In this document: in pieces, positions 28,610-38,104 of the stretch
Position numbering within the stretch: position 1 is the stretch's first letter
Layout: every line of letters begins with the position of its first letter
NCBI RefSeq assembly: GCF_041103235.1
Contig: NZ_JBGCUN010000001.1
Span: 992,001 to 1,056,000 of the forward strand
Reading direction: 5' to 3'
Length of the DNA stretch: 64,000 bases
Origin: Yoonia sp. R2331
Lineage (GTDB): Bacteria; Pseudomonadota; Alphaproteobacteria; Rhodobacterales; Rhodobacteraceae
The notes under the pieces: generated by a model
The model's database searches: none
What the model was told of the DNA's origin: nothing
What the model saw: only the letters and a program-made list of their open reading frames with translations
Made by a program: the position numbers and the translations under genes

Positions 28610-29241
28610 GCGGTTTTCCTGTCTGCGTCCCAAATCAGCCGGGGGTCGAAACTTTGGGCCGAAAACATCGTGAAGATCACCGAAAGCGCAAAGCTTAGCG
28701 CTGCAATCCCGGGATTGATTGTCGCAATGGTATTCAACTGCACGAGCGCTGACAGAATTGCAACGACGAAGACATCAATCATCGACCAGCGCCCGATGAA
28801 TTCCACCACGTCATAAAGCTTGTGACGCTGGTGCATATTTGCGACGGACCGGCGCTGAACCGAGACGGCAAGATAGCCGATCGCAAGAAACTTACCCAAT
28901 GGGATCATGATCGAAGCCACAAAGACGATGGCCGCAATACCATAAGACCCATAATGGACCAGTTCGACGACGCCACCCAGAATGGTGCTTTCCGAATGAT
29001 CGATCAGCGTATTGGTGATCAGCATCGGGTAAATATTTGCGGGAATAAACAGAATGATGCCCGCGATCAGCCATGCCCAGACCTTTTGCAGGCTCTGGGT
29101 GTCGCGGCTTTGCAGCGCGCCGTGACAGCGCGTGCAATGCGCGGTCCCCATCTGGTGGACCTGTCCACAACGGCGGCAGGCGACAAGCCCGGCCTCGCGC
29201 GCGGTGATCAGGCCGCCGGGGTGGCTTTGTCCAGAGCTTCC
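28606..29241 (-). CDS. pqiA: PqiA domain protein 2 (second half of PqiA as a separate gene)
   Basis: About 211 residues, depending on the start. It has the paired zinc-type motifs CRRCGQVHQ and CTRCHGALQ followed by four membrane helices (LIAGIILFIPANIYPMLI, then GIAAIVFVASIMIPLGKFLA and two more) that match one half of E. coli PqiA. In E. coli one 417-residue PqiA has both halves; here they are separate genes. No ATG or GTG lies in frame before the first CxxC motif. Candidates are TTG at 29239-29241 or CTG at 29209-29211, the latter overlapping the stop of the upstream pqiA1 in the same way as an ATGA overlap. Translation is thus probably coupled. Confidence 0.82.
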   Translation of the reverse strand, partial: GSSGQSHPGGLITAREAGLVACRRCGQVHQMGTAHCTRCHGALQSRDTQSLQKVWAWLIAGIILFIPANIYPMLITNTLIDHSESTILGGVVELVHYGSYGIAAIVFVASIMIPLGKFLAIGYLAVSVQRRSVANMHQRHKLYDVVEFIGRWSMIDVFVVAILSALVQLNTIATINPGIAALSFALSVIFTMFSAQSFDPRLIWDADRKTA

Positions 29242-29837
29242 CAAATCGCGTACCTGTTCATCAGTTGGTCTTTGAAAACGGTGATCACCACCAGTGCGGC
29301 GAAGGCATAAAACGCGGGGCCAAGCGTGACACTTGCCATACCAGCCACTTTGATCAGCGCGACGGTCACGCCAACCATGAAAATCTCGGCCATAGCCCAC
29401 GGGCGCAAGGTTTCGGCCAGGCCGAAGGCTTGTCGCGCCAAAGGGCGGGGGCTGGCGCCACGGATCAGCGGACTGATGGCATAGACGATCGCGATCAGCC
29501 GGGTCAGGGGCAAGATGATGATAAAAAGCGCCACCGCAACAGCGAGCGGCATGGCAAGGCCTGCGTTAAACGCGGCAATCGCGTTGAAAACCGATGTGGC
29601 ATTGTGATTGCCCGAGACATTCAGGTCCATAAATGGAAAGCTGATTGCGGCCACCATCAGCACCATCGCCGAGATCGCAAGGCTCACCACACTGACCAGT
29701 GCGCCGGGGCGCGCCGTCTGCAGTACCGCGTGGCAGCGCTGGCAGGACGCCGAGGCACCTTCAGGCAGGGCCGCCGCGCTGTGCAACGTGTCGCAATGCG
29801 GGCAGGCAACCAGTTCTGTGAGCGGTGGCAGTGCCAT
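29208..29837 (-). CDS. pqiA: PqiA domain protein 1 (first half of PqiA as a separate gene)
   Basis: A 209-residue inner-membrane protein that opens the pqi operon. It starts with LVACPHCDTLHSAAAL and a second CQRCHAVLQ pair, the zinc-ribbon-like motifs of PqiA, followed by four helices, among them LAISAMVLMVAAISFPFMDL and VAVALFIIILPLTRLIAIVY. It matches the first half of E. coli PqiA. Together with the second half, PqiB and PqiC it should form the PqiABC envelope system, which helps maintain the outer membrane and moves lipids. In E. coli the genes respond to paraquat through SoxS; no such site is evident here. Confidence 0.87.
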   Translation of the reverse strand: MALPPLTELVACPHCDTLHSAAALPEGASASCQRCHAVLQTARPGALVSVVSLAISAMVLMVAAISFPFMDLNVSGNHNATSVFNAIAAFNAGLAMPLAVAVALFIIILPLTRLIAIVYAISPLIRGASPRPLARQAFGLAETLRPWAMAEIFMVGVTVALIKVAGMASVTLGPAFYAFAALVVITVFKDQLMNRYAIWEALDKATPAA

Positions 29838-29975
29838 GTCACGAAAGTCCTGTCAGGCGCGGCCAATCCTTGCCTTTGCCGCTAATATAGGGTGCGCCAC
29901 GGGCAAGCGCCATGCGTCCCATGCGATGTGGGATTTTCAAATTTTTTTCATAGGGTTGCGCCGCTAACTTCATGT

Positions 29976-30587
29976 TCATGTAAGCGTGATGTCGCAGGGC
30001 AGTGCGTGCTTGAGCACGCGTTCAGCATTGGGAATGTCGTTGCCTTCGGCCCGGCGGGTTGCAACGGCGCGCGAGTAATTCAAAGACAACCAACGATGAA
30101 TCAGCCGCGCGCGCAATTGCTCCATCGGGATGTCCAGACGGGCGGTCAAGTCCCACAAAGGGGCTAGAAACTCCCACGGGGCCTCGTCAAACATCAGATA
30201 ATTGCCTTCGACGATCACCACCTGGGTGTTGGCCGGCACAGCAATGGCGCCTGCGATGGACAGGTCGCGAACCCGATCAAAGGCCGGCACGAAAACTTCA
30301 ACATTCTCTTTCAAGCGGTTGATAAGATGAATGAAACCGATGGCGTCAAAGGTTTCTGGCGCGCCCTTGCGCGGGCGCAAATCGCGCGCTTCCAAAATGG
30401 CGTTATCAAGGTGAAAGCCGTCCATCGGCACCACAACGGTACGTACTTTTTGCAATGTCAGGCGACGCGCGACCTCTTCGGCAAGGGTCGATTTGCCGCT
30501 GGCGGGTGCGCCCGCAATACCCACCAGAACGCGTGGATTCTGCGCGCAAAGTTCGTGCACCCGTTCGGCCAACGTGTTGACGTGCAT
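29976..30587 (-). CDS. P-loop nucleoside/nucleotide kinase-like protein (uridine kinase family)
   Basis: A 203-residue cytoplasmic ATPase/kinase. GIAGAPASGKSTLAEEVARR near residue 21 is the Walker A, VPMDGFHLDN near residue 52 a DGFH motif shared with pantothenate/uridine-type kinases, and VIVEGNYLMFDE near 126 the Walker B-like strand. A basic RLIHRWLSLN segment matches the lid. The frame is open back to 30671, but ATG 30587 has an AGGA site 7 bases before it. A related gene in rhizobia (frcK) sits with fructose transport; here there is no sugar locus next to it, so the substrate is unknown. Confidence 0.8.
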   Translation of the reverse strand: MHVNTLAERVHELCAQNPRVLVGIAGAPASGKSTLAEEVARRLTLQKVRTVVVPMDGFHLDNAILEARDLRPRKGAPETFDAIGFIHLINRLKENVEVFVPAFDRVRDLSIAGAIAVPANTQVVIVEGNYLMFDEAPWEFLAPLWDLTARLDIPMEQLRARLIHRWLSLNYSRAVATRRAEGNDIPNAERVLKHALPCDITLT

Positions 30588-30735
30588 TGTAATATCCTGC
30601 ACCGGTTCACCTGCTCTGTTCGCTTTGCTTTTGGTCAGACTAGGCAATGGGCCGGACCTGCGCGAGCGCAAAATGCTGCACCGGCAAAAAACGGCGGTAC
30701 TTGGCGGCGGCGGGCATCTGGCCTAGCTATTGCGG

Positions 30736-31608
30736 ATGACCACAGCGCCCGAAACCCCACCGAAACGCCGCATTTGGCCTCTGCGCCTTTGGTCGCTGCT
30801 TTACGCCACGTGGAACGTCGCAAGCGAACGGCACGTGGGTTTGATCTCTGCTGGGGTGGCGTTCTTTGGGATTTTTGCAATCTTTCCGGCGATTTCCGCA
30901 GTGATTGCGATATTTGGTCTGGTTGCGGACCCGGTTATCGTGCTCGAACAGATCGCCCTGATGGAAGATATCATCCCGCAAGAGGCCTACGCCTTGTTGG
31001 TGGGGCAGATGGGGCGGCTACTCGCCGCGGGGACCGGCACCTTGGGATGGGCCACTTTTGTCTCTATCGCGCTGGCACTTTGGGCGTCGCGGGCAGGGGT
31101 GGCAGCCTTGATGGGCGGGTTAAATGCGATAGCAGATCGCCCACCGCGCAACGGGTTCAAGCAGGTCATCGTGGCGCTGACGCTGACCATTTGCCTTGTG
31201 GCACTGGCGATCACGGCGATGATGGCGGTGATCATAGCCCCCATCGTGATCGCCTTTGCGCCCATCGGCGCGGGCAGCGCACTGATCTTAGAGGCGGTGC
31301 GCTGGCTTGTGGCATTCTGTGTGCTTTATGCGGCGCTTGCCTTGCTCTACCGGTTCGGGCCCAACCAGCGCGGTGCGCGCATCCGTTGGTTTACGATCGG
31401 GGCGGCGACCGCAATTGCGCTGTGGATCGCGGCCTCTGCCGGGCTGTCCTATTACCTGACCAACTTTGCGAGTTATAATGAGGTTTACGGCTCGCTTGGG
31501 GCGGTCATTGGTATGCTGCTGTGGCTCTATATCACGTCTTACCTGATCCTTCTGGGCGCGGCGCTAAACCTGCAAGTGCATGGCCGCATCGACGGTGAAG
31601 CGCGCTAG
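30736..31608 (+). CDS. YihY/virulence factor BrkB family membrane protein
   Basis: A 290-residue inner-membrane protein with six hydrophobic segments. The N-terminal SERHVGLISAGVAFFGIFAI is the family signature (usually with AAALAFY-type sequence); FPAISAVIAIFGLV, SRAGVAALMGGLNAI and VYGSLGAVIGMLLWLYITSY follow in order. The family was once called ribonuclease BN; that activity belongs to another protein, and the true function is unsettled. I use ATG 30736 instead of the in-frame TTG at 30730. It is transcribed divergently from the kinase gene. Confidence 0.88.
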   Translation: MTTAPETPPKRRIWPLRLWSLLYATWNVASERHVGLISAGVAFFGIFAIFPAISAVIAIFGLVADPVIVLEQIALMEDIIPQEAYALLVGQMGRLLAAGTGTLGWATFVSIALALWASRAGVAALMGGLNAIADRPPRNGFKQVIVALTLTICLVALAITAMMAVIIAPIVIAFAPIGAGSALILEAVRWLVAFCVLYAALALLYRFGPNQRGARIRWFTIGAATAIALWIAASAGLSYYLTNFASYNEVYGSLGAVIGMLLWLYITSYLILLGAALNLQVHGRIDGEAR

Positions 31609-31767
31609 GAATAGGCACTTTTGCCGAATGTGTCACAAATAAGGCGCAGAAACGGCGAGATTCCCCCTAACTTTTTCTAGAAATAGCGAATCGATCAAGA
31701 TAGTGTGGTTCCAATCAAAATGGACACGACCCCAAAAGAGGGCGTGCAATGAGGCGGAGCAAATAGA

Positions 31768-34470
31768 ATGTCAGCGATTGATTTCGTTGTCCGTGGTGAT
31801 GCGGGCGTAGTAGAGCGTGGCGCGATCACTGGATCGGGCAATATTATTGTTGGTGCGGGTCAGGATATTTCCCTGAACCTGCAGCGCAGTCACATCTTGT
31901 CTTACATGCGGCAGGGGCAGGCGCTTCAGATTACGCTGGTTGATGGTCAGGTGATCACGATTGAAGGGTTCTTTGATGCCGGTGGCGCTGTCGAGAACCA
32001 GCTTTTCATTTCGTCCAGCGGTCAGTTGGCAGAGGTGCAGTTAACCGCCTCTGAGGGCAATTTGCTGTTCGCGCAATACGCGGATGCCGACAGCTTTGGC
32101 AAATGGTCGCCCGATGATGACCTTTACTTTGTGCAAGCCGCTGATCTGCCGATTGCAGGGGTAGAGCCCGCGTCAGAGGCGGGCATGCTTGGCGTGCCGC
32201 TGATGGCGGGTCTTGGCGGGCTTGGTGCGGCGGTTCCCATCGCTGCAGCGGCTGGCATCCCGCTCTTGCTGGGTGGCGGCAGTGATCCCGACCCGGTTGA
32301 CGACGTTAATACCGGTGGCGGCGGTGGTGGTGTTGATGCCCCCGGCCCATCGACCCCAGACGAGGTTGACCCCGAAGAGCCGACCGATCCGGTTGATCCC
32401 GTTGACCCGGTTGATCCGCCGGTTGTTGCGATCACCGAGGGCACCAAGTCGCAGGGTCACGTCGTCAATGACGACGACCACAGCGATGGCGTCACAATCA
32501 GCGGTTCTGGCACGCCGGGCGCGTCCGGCACCGTAACCGTGGGCGACGCGACCCACGACGTCACGGTTGATGATGATGGTAACTGGACCGTGACCTTTGA
32601 CCCGACAGAGGTTGAGGGCGGCGAATACGAAGTCGACGTCACCGTCACCCTGACCAACGAGGGCGGCAGTGCCACGACAAGCGATGTTGTGGTGATCGAC
32701 ACCTTTACCACCGTCAGCTTTGACGCTTCCACCGTTGAGGGTGAGGGCGTGGTCAACTTTGACGAAGAGGCTGATGGCGTTGTTCTGACCGGCACGACGC
32801 AGGAAGGGTCCAGCGTTGTGGTCAGTTTTGGCGGCAACGACTACACGGCGACCGTCACGGGCGGGTCGTGGTCGCTGGATGTGCCCGCGGGCACCTTCGC
32901 GCAGGGCGAATATGATGTCGACATCACCGTGACGGCGACCGATGCCTACGGCAACACGGCGTCCACAATGGATACGCTGCATATCGACACGATAACAAAC
33001 GTAACCGTCGACACCAGTGCAGTTGGTGGCGACAACACGATCAACATGTTCGAGCATGAAAGTGGTGCGACAGTCGTCGGCACAGCACAGGCCTATGCCA
33101 GTGTAGAGGTCACGATGAACGGCCATGTGAACACGGTGCAGGCCGATGCAGATGGCAATTGGACCACAACCTACACCAATGCGCAGGTGCCAACCGGCAC
33201 CCTGACGCAAGAGGTGACAGCGGTGGCAACCGATGCTGCAGGCAATACTGCGACCGCCTCTGGCACGTTCGAGATTGATACAGAGCTCGACGTGACCGTG
33301 AACACCGACAACGTCGAAACCGATGGTGTCGTGAACATGGTCGAGCGGTCAGATGGCGTGACGCTGACCGGCACGTCAGATGCAGGCGCAAATGTGCAGG
33401 TCGTCTTTGAAAACGGCGTCCGCAATGTGGTCGCTGACAATGATGGCAACTGGTCCGCGGACTTTGCCGCCAGCGAAATTCGTACCGGCGATGTTGAGGT
33501 CGGCGCGCCCGTGCAGGTCACTGCGACCGACGCGGCAGGCAACGTGGCCACGACCAGCGGCACCGTGCAGCTTGATACGTACGTCAATCGCCTTGCCAAT
33601 GTCGGCGTGGTTGAAGGTGACGATATTGTCAGCAATGCAGAGGCGGCCGATGGCATCACCCTGCAGGGCGTGGTCGAGCAGGGGTCAACCGTGAACGTGA
33701 CCTTCGAAGGCGTAACCCACGCGGCTACGGTCAACACAGATGGCACGTGGTCAGTGGACTTTGCCGCCGATGAAATCCCGTCGGGTGAATATGTCGCAAA
33801 CGTGGTGATCGAGGCGACAGATGCCGCAGGCAACACAGCCTCTATCACCGATACCTTCACCGTGGATACGGTTGCGCCTGATGCGCCAAACATTCAGGGC
33901 TTTGGCAAGGATCACGAGGGTGTCGATACCGTTCGCGTGCTGGCCGAAGGTGATAGCCTCGCCAATCCGCGCGAGTTCCATGCGACCGAAAACGGCGGCG
34001 ATGATGCCACAGCACTGGACGCCACCGGTTTTGCCGGGCCCAGCGCCCAGACCTGGTACGAGTTCCCAGATGGTCAATCCGTACCAGATGGCAGCCACAT
34101 CGTCGTCACCGACAGCGACGCGGCGGGCAACAGCAACTCTACCCTGTTTGTGCTGGACGACATCAACGGGTCCACCGTGGATGTGACCGGTGCAGGACTG
34201 GACGGGTTCAACATTGGTGCGATCGATCTGGAATTTGCCGAAGACAGCGAATTGACCCTGTCGCTCTCTGATCTGGAAGCGATGAGCCAGAACGACAACA
34301 CGCTGATTATCCACGGTAATTCAGATGACACGGTGACCCTTGAAACTGCGGCAACAGCAGCGGGCACCACGACCATCGATAGCAAAACATACGACGTTTA
34401 CACCGTCGGCGATGATGGCGGTAAGCTGATCATCGGCGAGGATGTGAATCTGATCACGCCCGTGGTCTAA
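31768..34470 (+). CDS. Large repetitive adhesin-like protein with BapA-type prefix and Ig-like repeats
   Basis: A 900-residue, strongly acidic protein without a Sec signal. Residues 1-130 match the BapA/LapF prefix-like domain (SAIDFVVRGDAGVVERG, YMRQGQALQITLVDGQVITI). Next is a glycine/alanine-rich hydrophobic stretch (about 139-170), which could act as a retention plug, and a proline-rich linker of repeated DPV. Five Ig-like repeats of about 95-98 residues follow (about 219-701), each ending in an IDT or similar and holding a TDAAGNTA-type loop that could bind calcium. The C-terminal 200 residues include LSDLEAMSQNDNTLIIHG, typical of type I-secreted adhesins. The secretion genes lie directly downstream. 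It probably mediates surface attachment or biofilm formation. The cysteine-free composition fits export unfolded. Confidence 0.85.
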   Translation: MSAIDFVVRGDAGVVERGAITGSGNIIVGAGQDISLNLQRSHILSYMRQGQALQITLVDGQVITIEGFFDAGGAVENQLFISSSGQLAEVQLTASEGNLLFAQYADADSFGKWSPDDDLYFVQAADLPIAGVEPASEAGMLGVPLMAGLGGLGAAVPIAAAAGIPLLLGGGSDPDPVDDVNTGGGGGGVDAPGPSTPDEVDPEEPTDPVDPVDPVDPPVVAITEGTKSQGHVVNDDDHSDGVTISGSGTPGASGTVTVGDATHDVTVDDDGNWTVTFDPTEVEGGEYEVDVTVTLTNEGGSATTSDVVVIDTFTTVSFDASTVEGEGVVNFDEEADGVVLTGTTQEGSSVVVSFGGNDYTATVTGGSWSLDVPAGTFAQGEYDVDITVTATDAYGNTASTMDTLHIDTITNVTVDTSAVGGDNTINMFEHESGATVVGTAQAYASVEVTMNGHVNTVQADADGNWTTTYTNAQVPTGTLTQEVTAVATDAAGNTATASGTFEIDTELDVTVNTDNVETDGVVNMVERSDGVTLTGTSDAGANVQVVFENGVRNVVADNDGNWSADFAASEIRTGDVEVGAPVQVTATDAAGNVATTSGTVQLDTYVNRLANVGVVEGDDIVSNAEAADGITLQGVVEQGSTVNVTFEGVTHAATVNTDGTWSVDFAADEIPSGEYVANVVIEATDAAGNTASITDTFTVDTVAPDAPNIQGFGKDHEGVDTVRVLAEGDSLANPREFHATENGGDDATALDATGFAGPSAQTWYEFPDGQSVPDGSHIVVTDSDAAGNSNSTLFVLDDINGSTVDVTGAGLDGFNIGAIDLEFAEDSELTLSLSDLEAMSQNDNTLIIHGNSDDTVTLETAATAAGTTTIDSKTYDVYTVGDDGGKLIIGEDVNLITPVV

Positions 34471-34482
34471 GACGACAAAGAC

Positions 34483-34506
34483 CGGGGCCGGCCAAATCCG
34501 GCCCCG
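34483..34506 (+). terminator. Rho-independent-like terminator after the adhesin gene
   Basis: CGGGGCCGG (34483-34491) pairs with CCGGCCCCG (34498-34506) around the loop CCAAAT, followed by TTTC. The stem is perfect but the T-tract is short. It lies between the adhesin gene and the secretion genes, so it would let the adhesin be transcribed more than the export machinery by partial termination. Confidence 0.6.
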
Positions 34507-34547
34507 TTTCGCCCAAGCGACAATAATAAACATCCGGGGCACAAGCG

Positions 34548-35858
34548 GTGGTACGACAGGCAGTTTTCTACAGAACAAGTGCGCTTTGCGCAGCGATGGC
34601 TCTTGCGGGCTGTATGGAAGGCATGGGCGACAACATCCCATCCTTGCCCTCAATGGGGGCGGCCAGCCAACCCAGCACGCAAGCGCTGACTCCGGTGCAG
34701 GCCAATGGCGACAGCTCTGCGATCATCGAAAGCCTGATTGACCGACGCTCCTTGCTGCCCTCTGGCCCTTATGCCCAGGTTTCAAACGCCGTCCTTGCCG
34801 CCAATTCCCGCGCGGCAGAGGCGGACCTGCGCGCCGCGCGACTGCGGTCAGAGGCGCGCAATTCAAACTGGTTGCCAACGATTGGCCCCAACGTCTCTCT
34901 GACGTCTTTGGGTGACGTGGTGACCTCGCTGGTCGTTGATGCTGTCCTCTTTGACAACGGCGGCAAGAAGGCCGAGCGCGACTATGCCGCCGCTGACGTG
35001 GAAGTGGCCGCAGTGGCACTGGCGCAGGACACCAATGAACGCGTCCTGCAGGGGTTGGAGCTGTATCTGGCAGCCGAAAAATCGCGCGCGCAGGCGCAGG
35101 TGAACGCAGACGCCATGGCGCAGATGGAACGCTACGCCTACATCATGTCCGAACGGGTGAAGGGTGGCATTTCAAGCCGCGTGGACCTGAACATCGTGCA
35201 GCAAAAGCTGAACCAGATGCAGGCGCAGATGGCCTCTGACAAAGAGGCCACGAATACCGCATTAGCCGAACTGTCGGCCATGTCGGCCAGCTCTGTTGAC
35301 GGGATCACCGGCATATCCACCATTGGTGCCGAACACACTGCCAAGCCTTTGGCCGTGCTCAAGGCAGAGGCCGAGGCATCCCGCGCCATGGCCGAGGCCC
35401 GCGCGGCCCGCGCAGGGCTGTTGCCCAGTTTGACCGCATCCGCCAGCCGGTCGGGTGGAGAAACCAACACGGGGCTAAACCTCGGCGGGGCAGGGATCGG
35501 GTTTGGCACCGGCGCATCGCTCAAAGCGTTGGAAGAAACCCAAGCCGCCGCCAATGCCCGCGTGGGGCAGGTGCGCGAAGATACGAACCGCACCCTGCGC
35601 GCGCTGGAGGCGGAACTGGCTTCGCTGCAACGGCAAGAGGCGCAGGCGCAAACGCTCGCCGCGCAGGCCGCATCGAATTATCAGGTCTACGCCGCCCAGC
35701 AACGCGAAGGCACCCGGTCAGTGCCCGAAACCGTCGGCCTTTTTGAAACCAAAGTCCGGGCAGAGCGTGAGGCCGCAGCACTAAAATTCGATGTGGCGCG
35801 TGTCGCGCTTCAAATCGCGGCGCAAAAGGGCGTGCTGGTGGACGGGGACAAGATATGA
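34548..35858 (+). CDS. TolC-family outer-membrane lipoprotein of the type I secretion system
   Basis: A 436-residue protein with a lipoprotein signal (ALCAAMALAGC, lipobox LAGC). The rest is long, alanine- and glutamine-rich helical hairpins of the outer-membrane efflux protein family, with two internal half repeats (for example RAAEADLRAARLRSEARNSN and SRAMAEARAARAGLLPSL). It should form the outer-membrane exit duct as a trimer. The start is GTG 34548. The stop overlaps the ATG of the ABC exporter gene (ATGA), and the adaptor follows, so the three make one export complex. The cargo is presumably the adhesin encoded just upstream. Confidence 0.87.
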   Translation: MVRQAVFYRTSALCAAMALAGCMEGMGDNIPSLPSMGAASQPSTQALTPVQANGDSSAIIESLIDRRSLLPSGPYAQVSNAVLAANSRAAEADLRAARLRSEARNSNWLPTIGPNVSLTSLGDVVTSLVVDAVLFDNGGKKAERDYAAADVEVAAVALAQDTNERVLQGLELYLAAEKSRAQAQVNADAMAQMERYAYIMSERVKGGISSRVDLNIVQQKLNQMQAQMASDKEATNTALAELSAMSASSVDGITGISTIGAEHTAKPLAVLKAEAEASRAMAEARAARAGLLPSLTASASRSGGETNTGLNLGGAGIGFGTGASLKALEETQAAANARVGQVREDTNRTLRALEAELASLQRQEAQAQTLAAQAASNYQVYAAQQREGTRSVPETVGLFETKVRAEREAAALKFDVARVALQIAAQKGVLVDGDKI

Positions 35859-38104
35859 CCGGACCGGTGCTGGCCTTTGACATGAACGCCACCCAAGGGG
35901 CCAAGCTGGGCCGGATCGTGCCCAAACAGGTCGAAGCGGCGGTTGCAAACACCGTTGACGAAGCCCCCATCGTTCACGTCGACGAACCCACTTCGCGGTT
36001 CAGTGAACGCGCCGTTCACCGCGCGGACATTGCTGCCGTCTACGCCGGTATCCTTGGGGTCGAACTGCAAAAGACTGATATCCTTGAACGGCTGACCGCT
36101 GACAGCGATGATCTGTCCAGTGACGCGATCGCCGCGGCCCTGTCCAACGTGGGACTGGTCGCCAATGTCACGACGGCCCGCCCCCCCAAGGCCAAGATGT
36201 GGCCCGCACTGGCCGAAATGACGAGCGGTCAGGTGGTGCTGGTTCTGCGTCAGGACGGCGACACACTGACAGTTTACGACACCACCCAGACCGACAATCA
36301 GGCCGAAGTGGCGCTTGATGAATTTCTGCCGGTCTTTGCGGGCAAAATCATTCGCGCCGATGTTGCGCTGACCGAACTCAACCGTCGCCATGCGTCCACC
36401 GGGCTCAAGGCGCATTGGTTCTGGGGTGAGATCTACAAATTCCGCCGGATCGTGGGCGAAGTCGCGTTGGGGTCCTTTGTGGCCAACCTGTTGGCCGTGG
36501 CCGTGGCGCTGTTTTCGCTGCAGGTCTACGACCGGGTCATCCCGCACCAATCCATCGCGACGCTTTGGGTGTTGGCGATCGGCGCGGGCATGGCGATGCT
36601 GCTAGAGGCTTTCCTGCGCATCGCCCGCGCTCGTCTGATGGACGGAGCAGGCCGCCGGATCGAGATGCGCATTCAGACCCTGCTGATGGATCGCTTGCTG
36701 GGTATGCGCGCCGGTCAGCCGGGCCAGACGCCTTCGGGCACCTTCGCGGCAGTGCGAGAGTTTTCGGCAATCCGCGAATTTTTCACGGCCTCGACCATTG
36801 GCACCCTGACGGATCTGCCGTTCATCGTACTTTTCCTCGCCCTTGTCGCCAGCATTGGCGGCAACGTGGTTTGGGTATTATTCATTGGCGGCATCCTGAT
36901 GGTGCTGCCCAGCTTCTTTATGCAGAAAAAGATGATGGAGCTGACGCTTGCCACACAAGGGGCCAGCACCAAATCCAGCCGTCTGCTGCACGAAGCTATC
37001 TATGACGCCGACACGATCAAGGCGCAGCGGGGCGAAGAACGCTTTCGCCGCATCTGGGGTGAACTGACGGCACTTTCTTCTATCGCCACGTCTGAACAAC
37101 GCAAACTGGCAACAACGCTGACGTTTTGGTCCCAAGGCGTCCAGCAAGCGACCTATGTGGCCGCCGTTGTGGTCGGCACTTTCATGGTGTTTCAGGGCAC
37201 GTTTACGATCGGCACGATCATTGCGGTAGGCATCCTGACCAGCCGCACCCTTGGCCCGCTGACCGGCCTAGCCGCGACGCTGGCACGCTGGGCCAACGTC
37301 AAGGCAGCACTCGAAGCGCTGGATCAGATCGCAGACGCGCCACAGGACAACGAAGAAGACCGGACCTATCTGCGCCGCGAGGCGCTGCGCGGTGAATACG
37401 AGATCCGCGAAATGGGCTATGCCTATGATCAGGACGGCGCGCGAACCCTTGATATTCCGGCCCTGAAAATTCCGGCAGGCCAACACGTGGCGATCCTTGG
37501 GGCCAATGGCTCTGGCAAGTCCACGCTGCTGAAAGTCCTGTCCGGCCTGCACCGCCCGACCACAGGTCGCGTCTTGATCGACGGGGTGGATATGGGGCAA
37601 GTGATGTCCCGCGACCTGCGCCGGTCCATCGGCTATCTGGGGCAAGAGGTGCGGTTGTTCGCCGGCACCTTGCGAGAGAACCTGAACCTGACGCTGCTGG
37701 AACGCGACGACAATCGCCTGATGGCCGCCCTCGATTTTGCGGGCCTCGGCCCCTTTGTCGCGAACCACCCCAAAGGCCTCGACCTTGAAATCCGCGACGG
37801 CGGTGAGGGCCTGTCCATCGGCCAGCGCCAATCCATCGGATGGGCGCGCCTGTGGCTGCAAGACCCGCGCGTGTGCCTGCTGGACGAACCCACTGCCGCC
37901 CTCGACCAGACGTTGGAACAGACCCTTGTTAGCCGCCTGTCCACGTGGCTTGAAGGCCGCACCGCGATCATCGCGACCCACCGGGTGCCGATCCTGCAAC
38001 TGACAGACCGGGTCACGATCCTGCAAAACGGGCGGCTGTCCGTGGATGGCCCCCGCGATGAAGTGCTGGCGCATATGCAAAAGAACAAGAAAAAGGCGGG
38101 CTGA
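35855..38104 (+). CDS. Type I secretion ABC exporter (LapB-like, with N-terminal peptidase-like domain)
   Basis: A 749-residue exporter. The first about 190 residues resemble a C39-peptidase-like domain, but I see no Cys-His catalytic pair in place, as in the non-proteolytic versions that dock cargo. A six-helix membrane region follows (about 200-450; start GEVALGSFVANLLAVAVALF), then an ATP-binding cassette: Walker A GANGSGKSTLLKVLSG, signature region GEGLSIGQRQSIGWAR and Walker B VCLLDEPTAALD. It is the engine of export of the adhesin across both membranes. Start and stop both overlap neighbours (ATGA with the TolC gene, TGATG with the adaptor). Confidence 0.92.
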   Translation: MTGPVLAFDMNATQGAKLGRIVPKQVEAAVANTVDEAPIVHVDEPTSRFSERAVHRADIAAVYAGILGVELQKTDILERLTADSDDLSSDAIAAALSNVGLVANVTTARPPKAKMWPALAEMTSGQVVLVLRQDGDTLTVYDTTQTDNQAEVALDEFLPVFAGKIIRADVALTELNRRHASTGLKAHWFWGEIYKFRRIVGEVALGSFVANLLAVAVALFSLQVYDRVIPHQSIATLWVLAIGAGMAMLLEAFLRIARARLMDGAGRRIEMRIQTLLMDRLLGMRAGQPGQTPSGTFAAVREFSAIREFFTASTIGTLTDLPFIVLFLALVASIGGNVVWVLFIGGILMVLPSFFMQKKMMELTLATQGASTKSSRLLHEAIYDADTIKAQRGEERFRRIWGELTALSSIATSEQRKLATTLTFWSQGVQQATYVAAVVVGTFMVFQGTFTIGTIIAVGILTSRTLGPLTGLAATLARWANVKAALEALDQIADAPQDNEEDRTYLRREALRGEYEIREMGYAYDQDGARTLDIPALKIPAGQHVAILGANGSGKSTLLKVLSGLHRPTTGRVLIDGVDMGQVMSRDLRRSIGYLGQEVRLFAGTLRENLNLTLLERDDNRLMAALDFAGLGPFVANHPKGLDLEIRDGGEGLSIGQRQSIGWARLWLQDPRVCLLDEPTAALDQTLEQTLVSRLSTWLEGRTAIIATHRVPILQLTDRVTILQNGRLSVDGPRDEVLAHMQKNKKKAG

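Noticed and set aside
30327-31478. A 383-codon plus-strand frame across the kinase and YihY genes
   Set aside because: It overlaps antisense the kinase and runs out of frame through YihY, both with clear family motifs.
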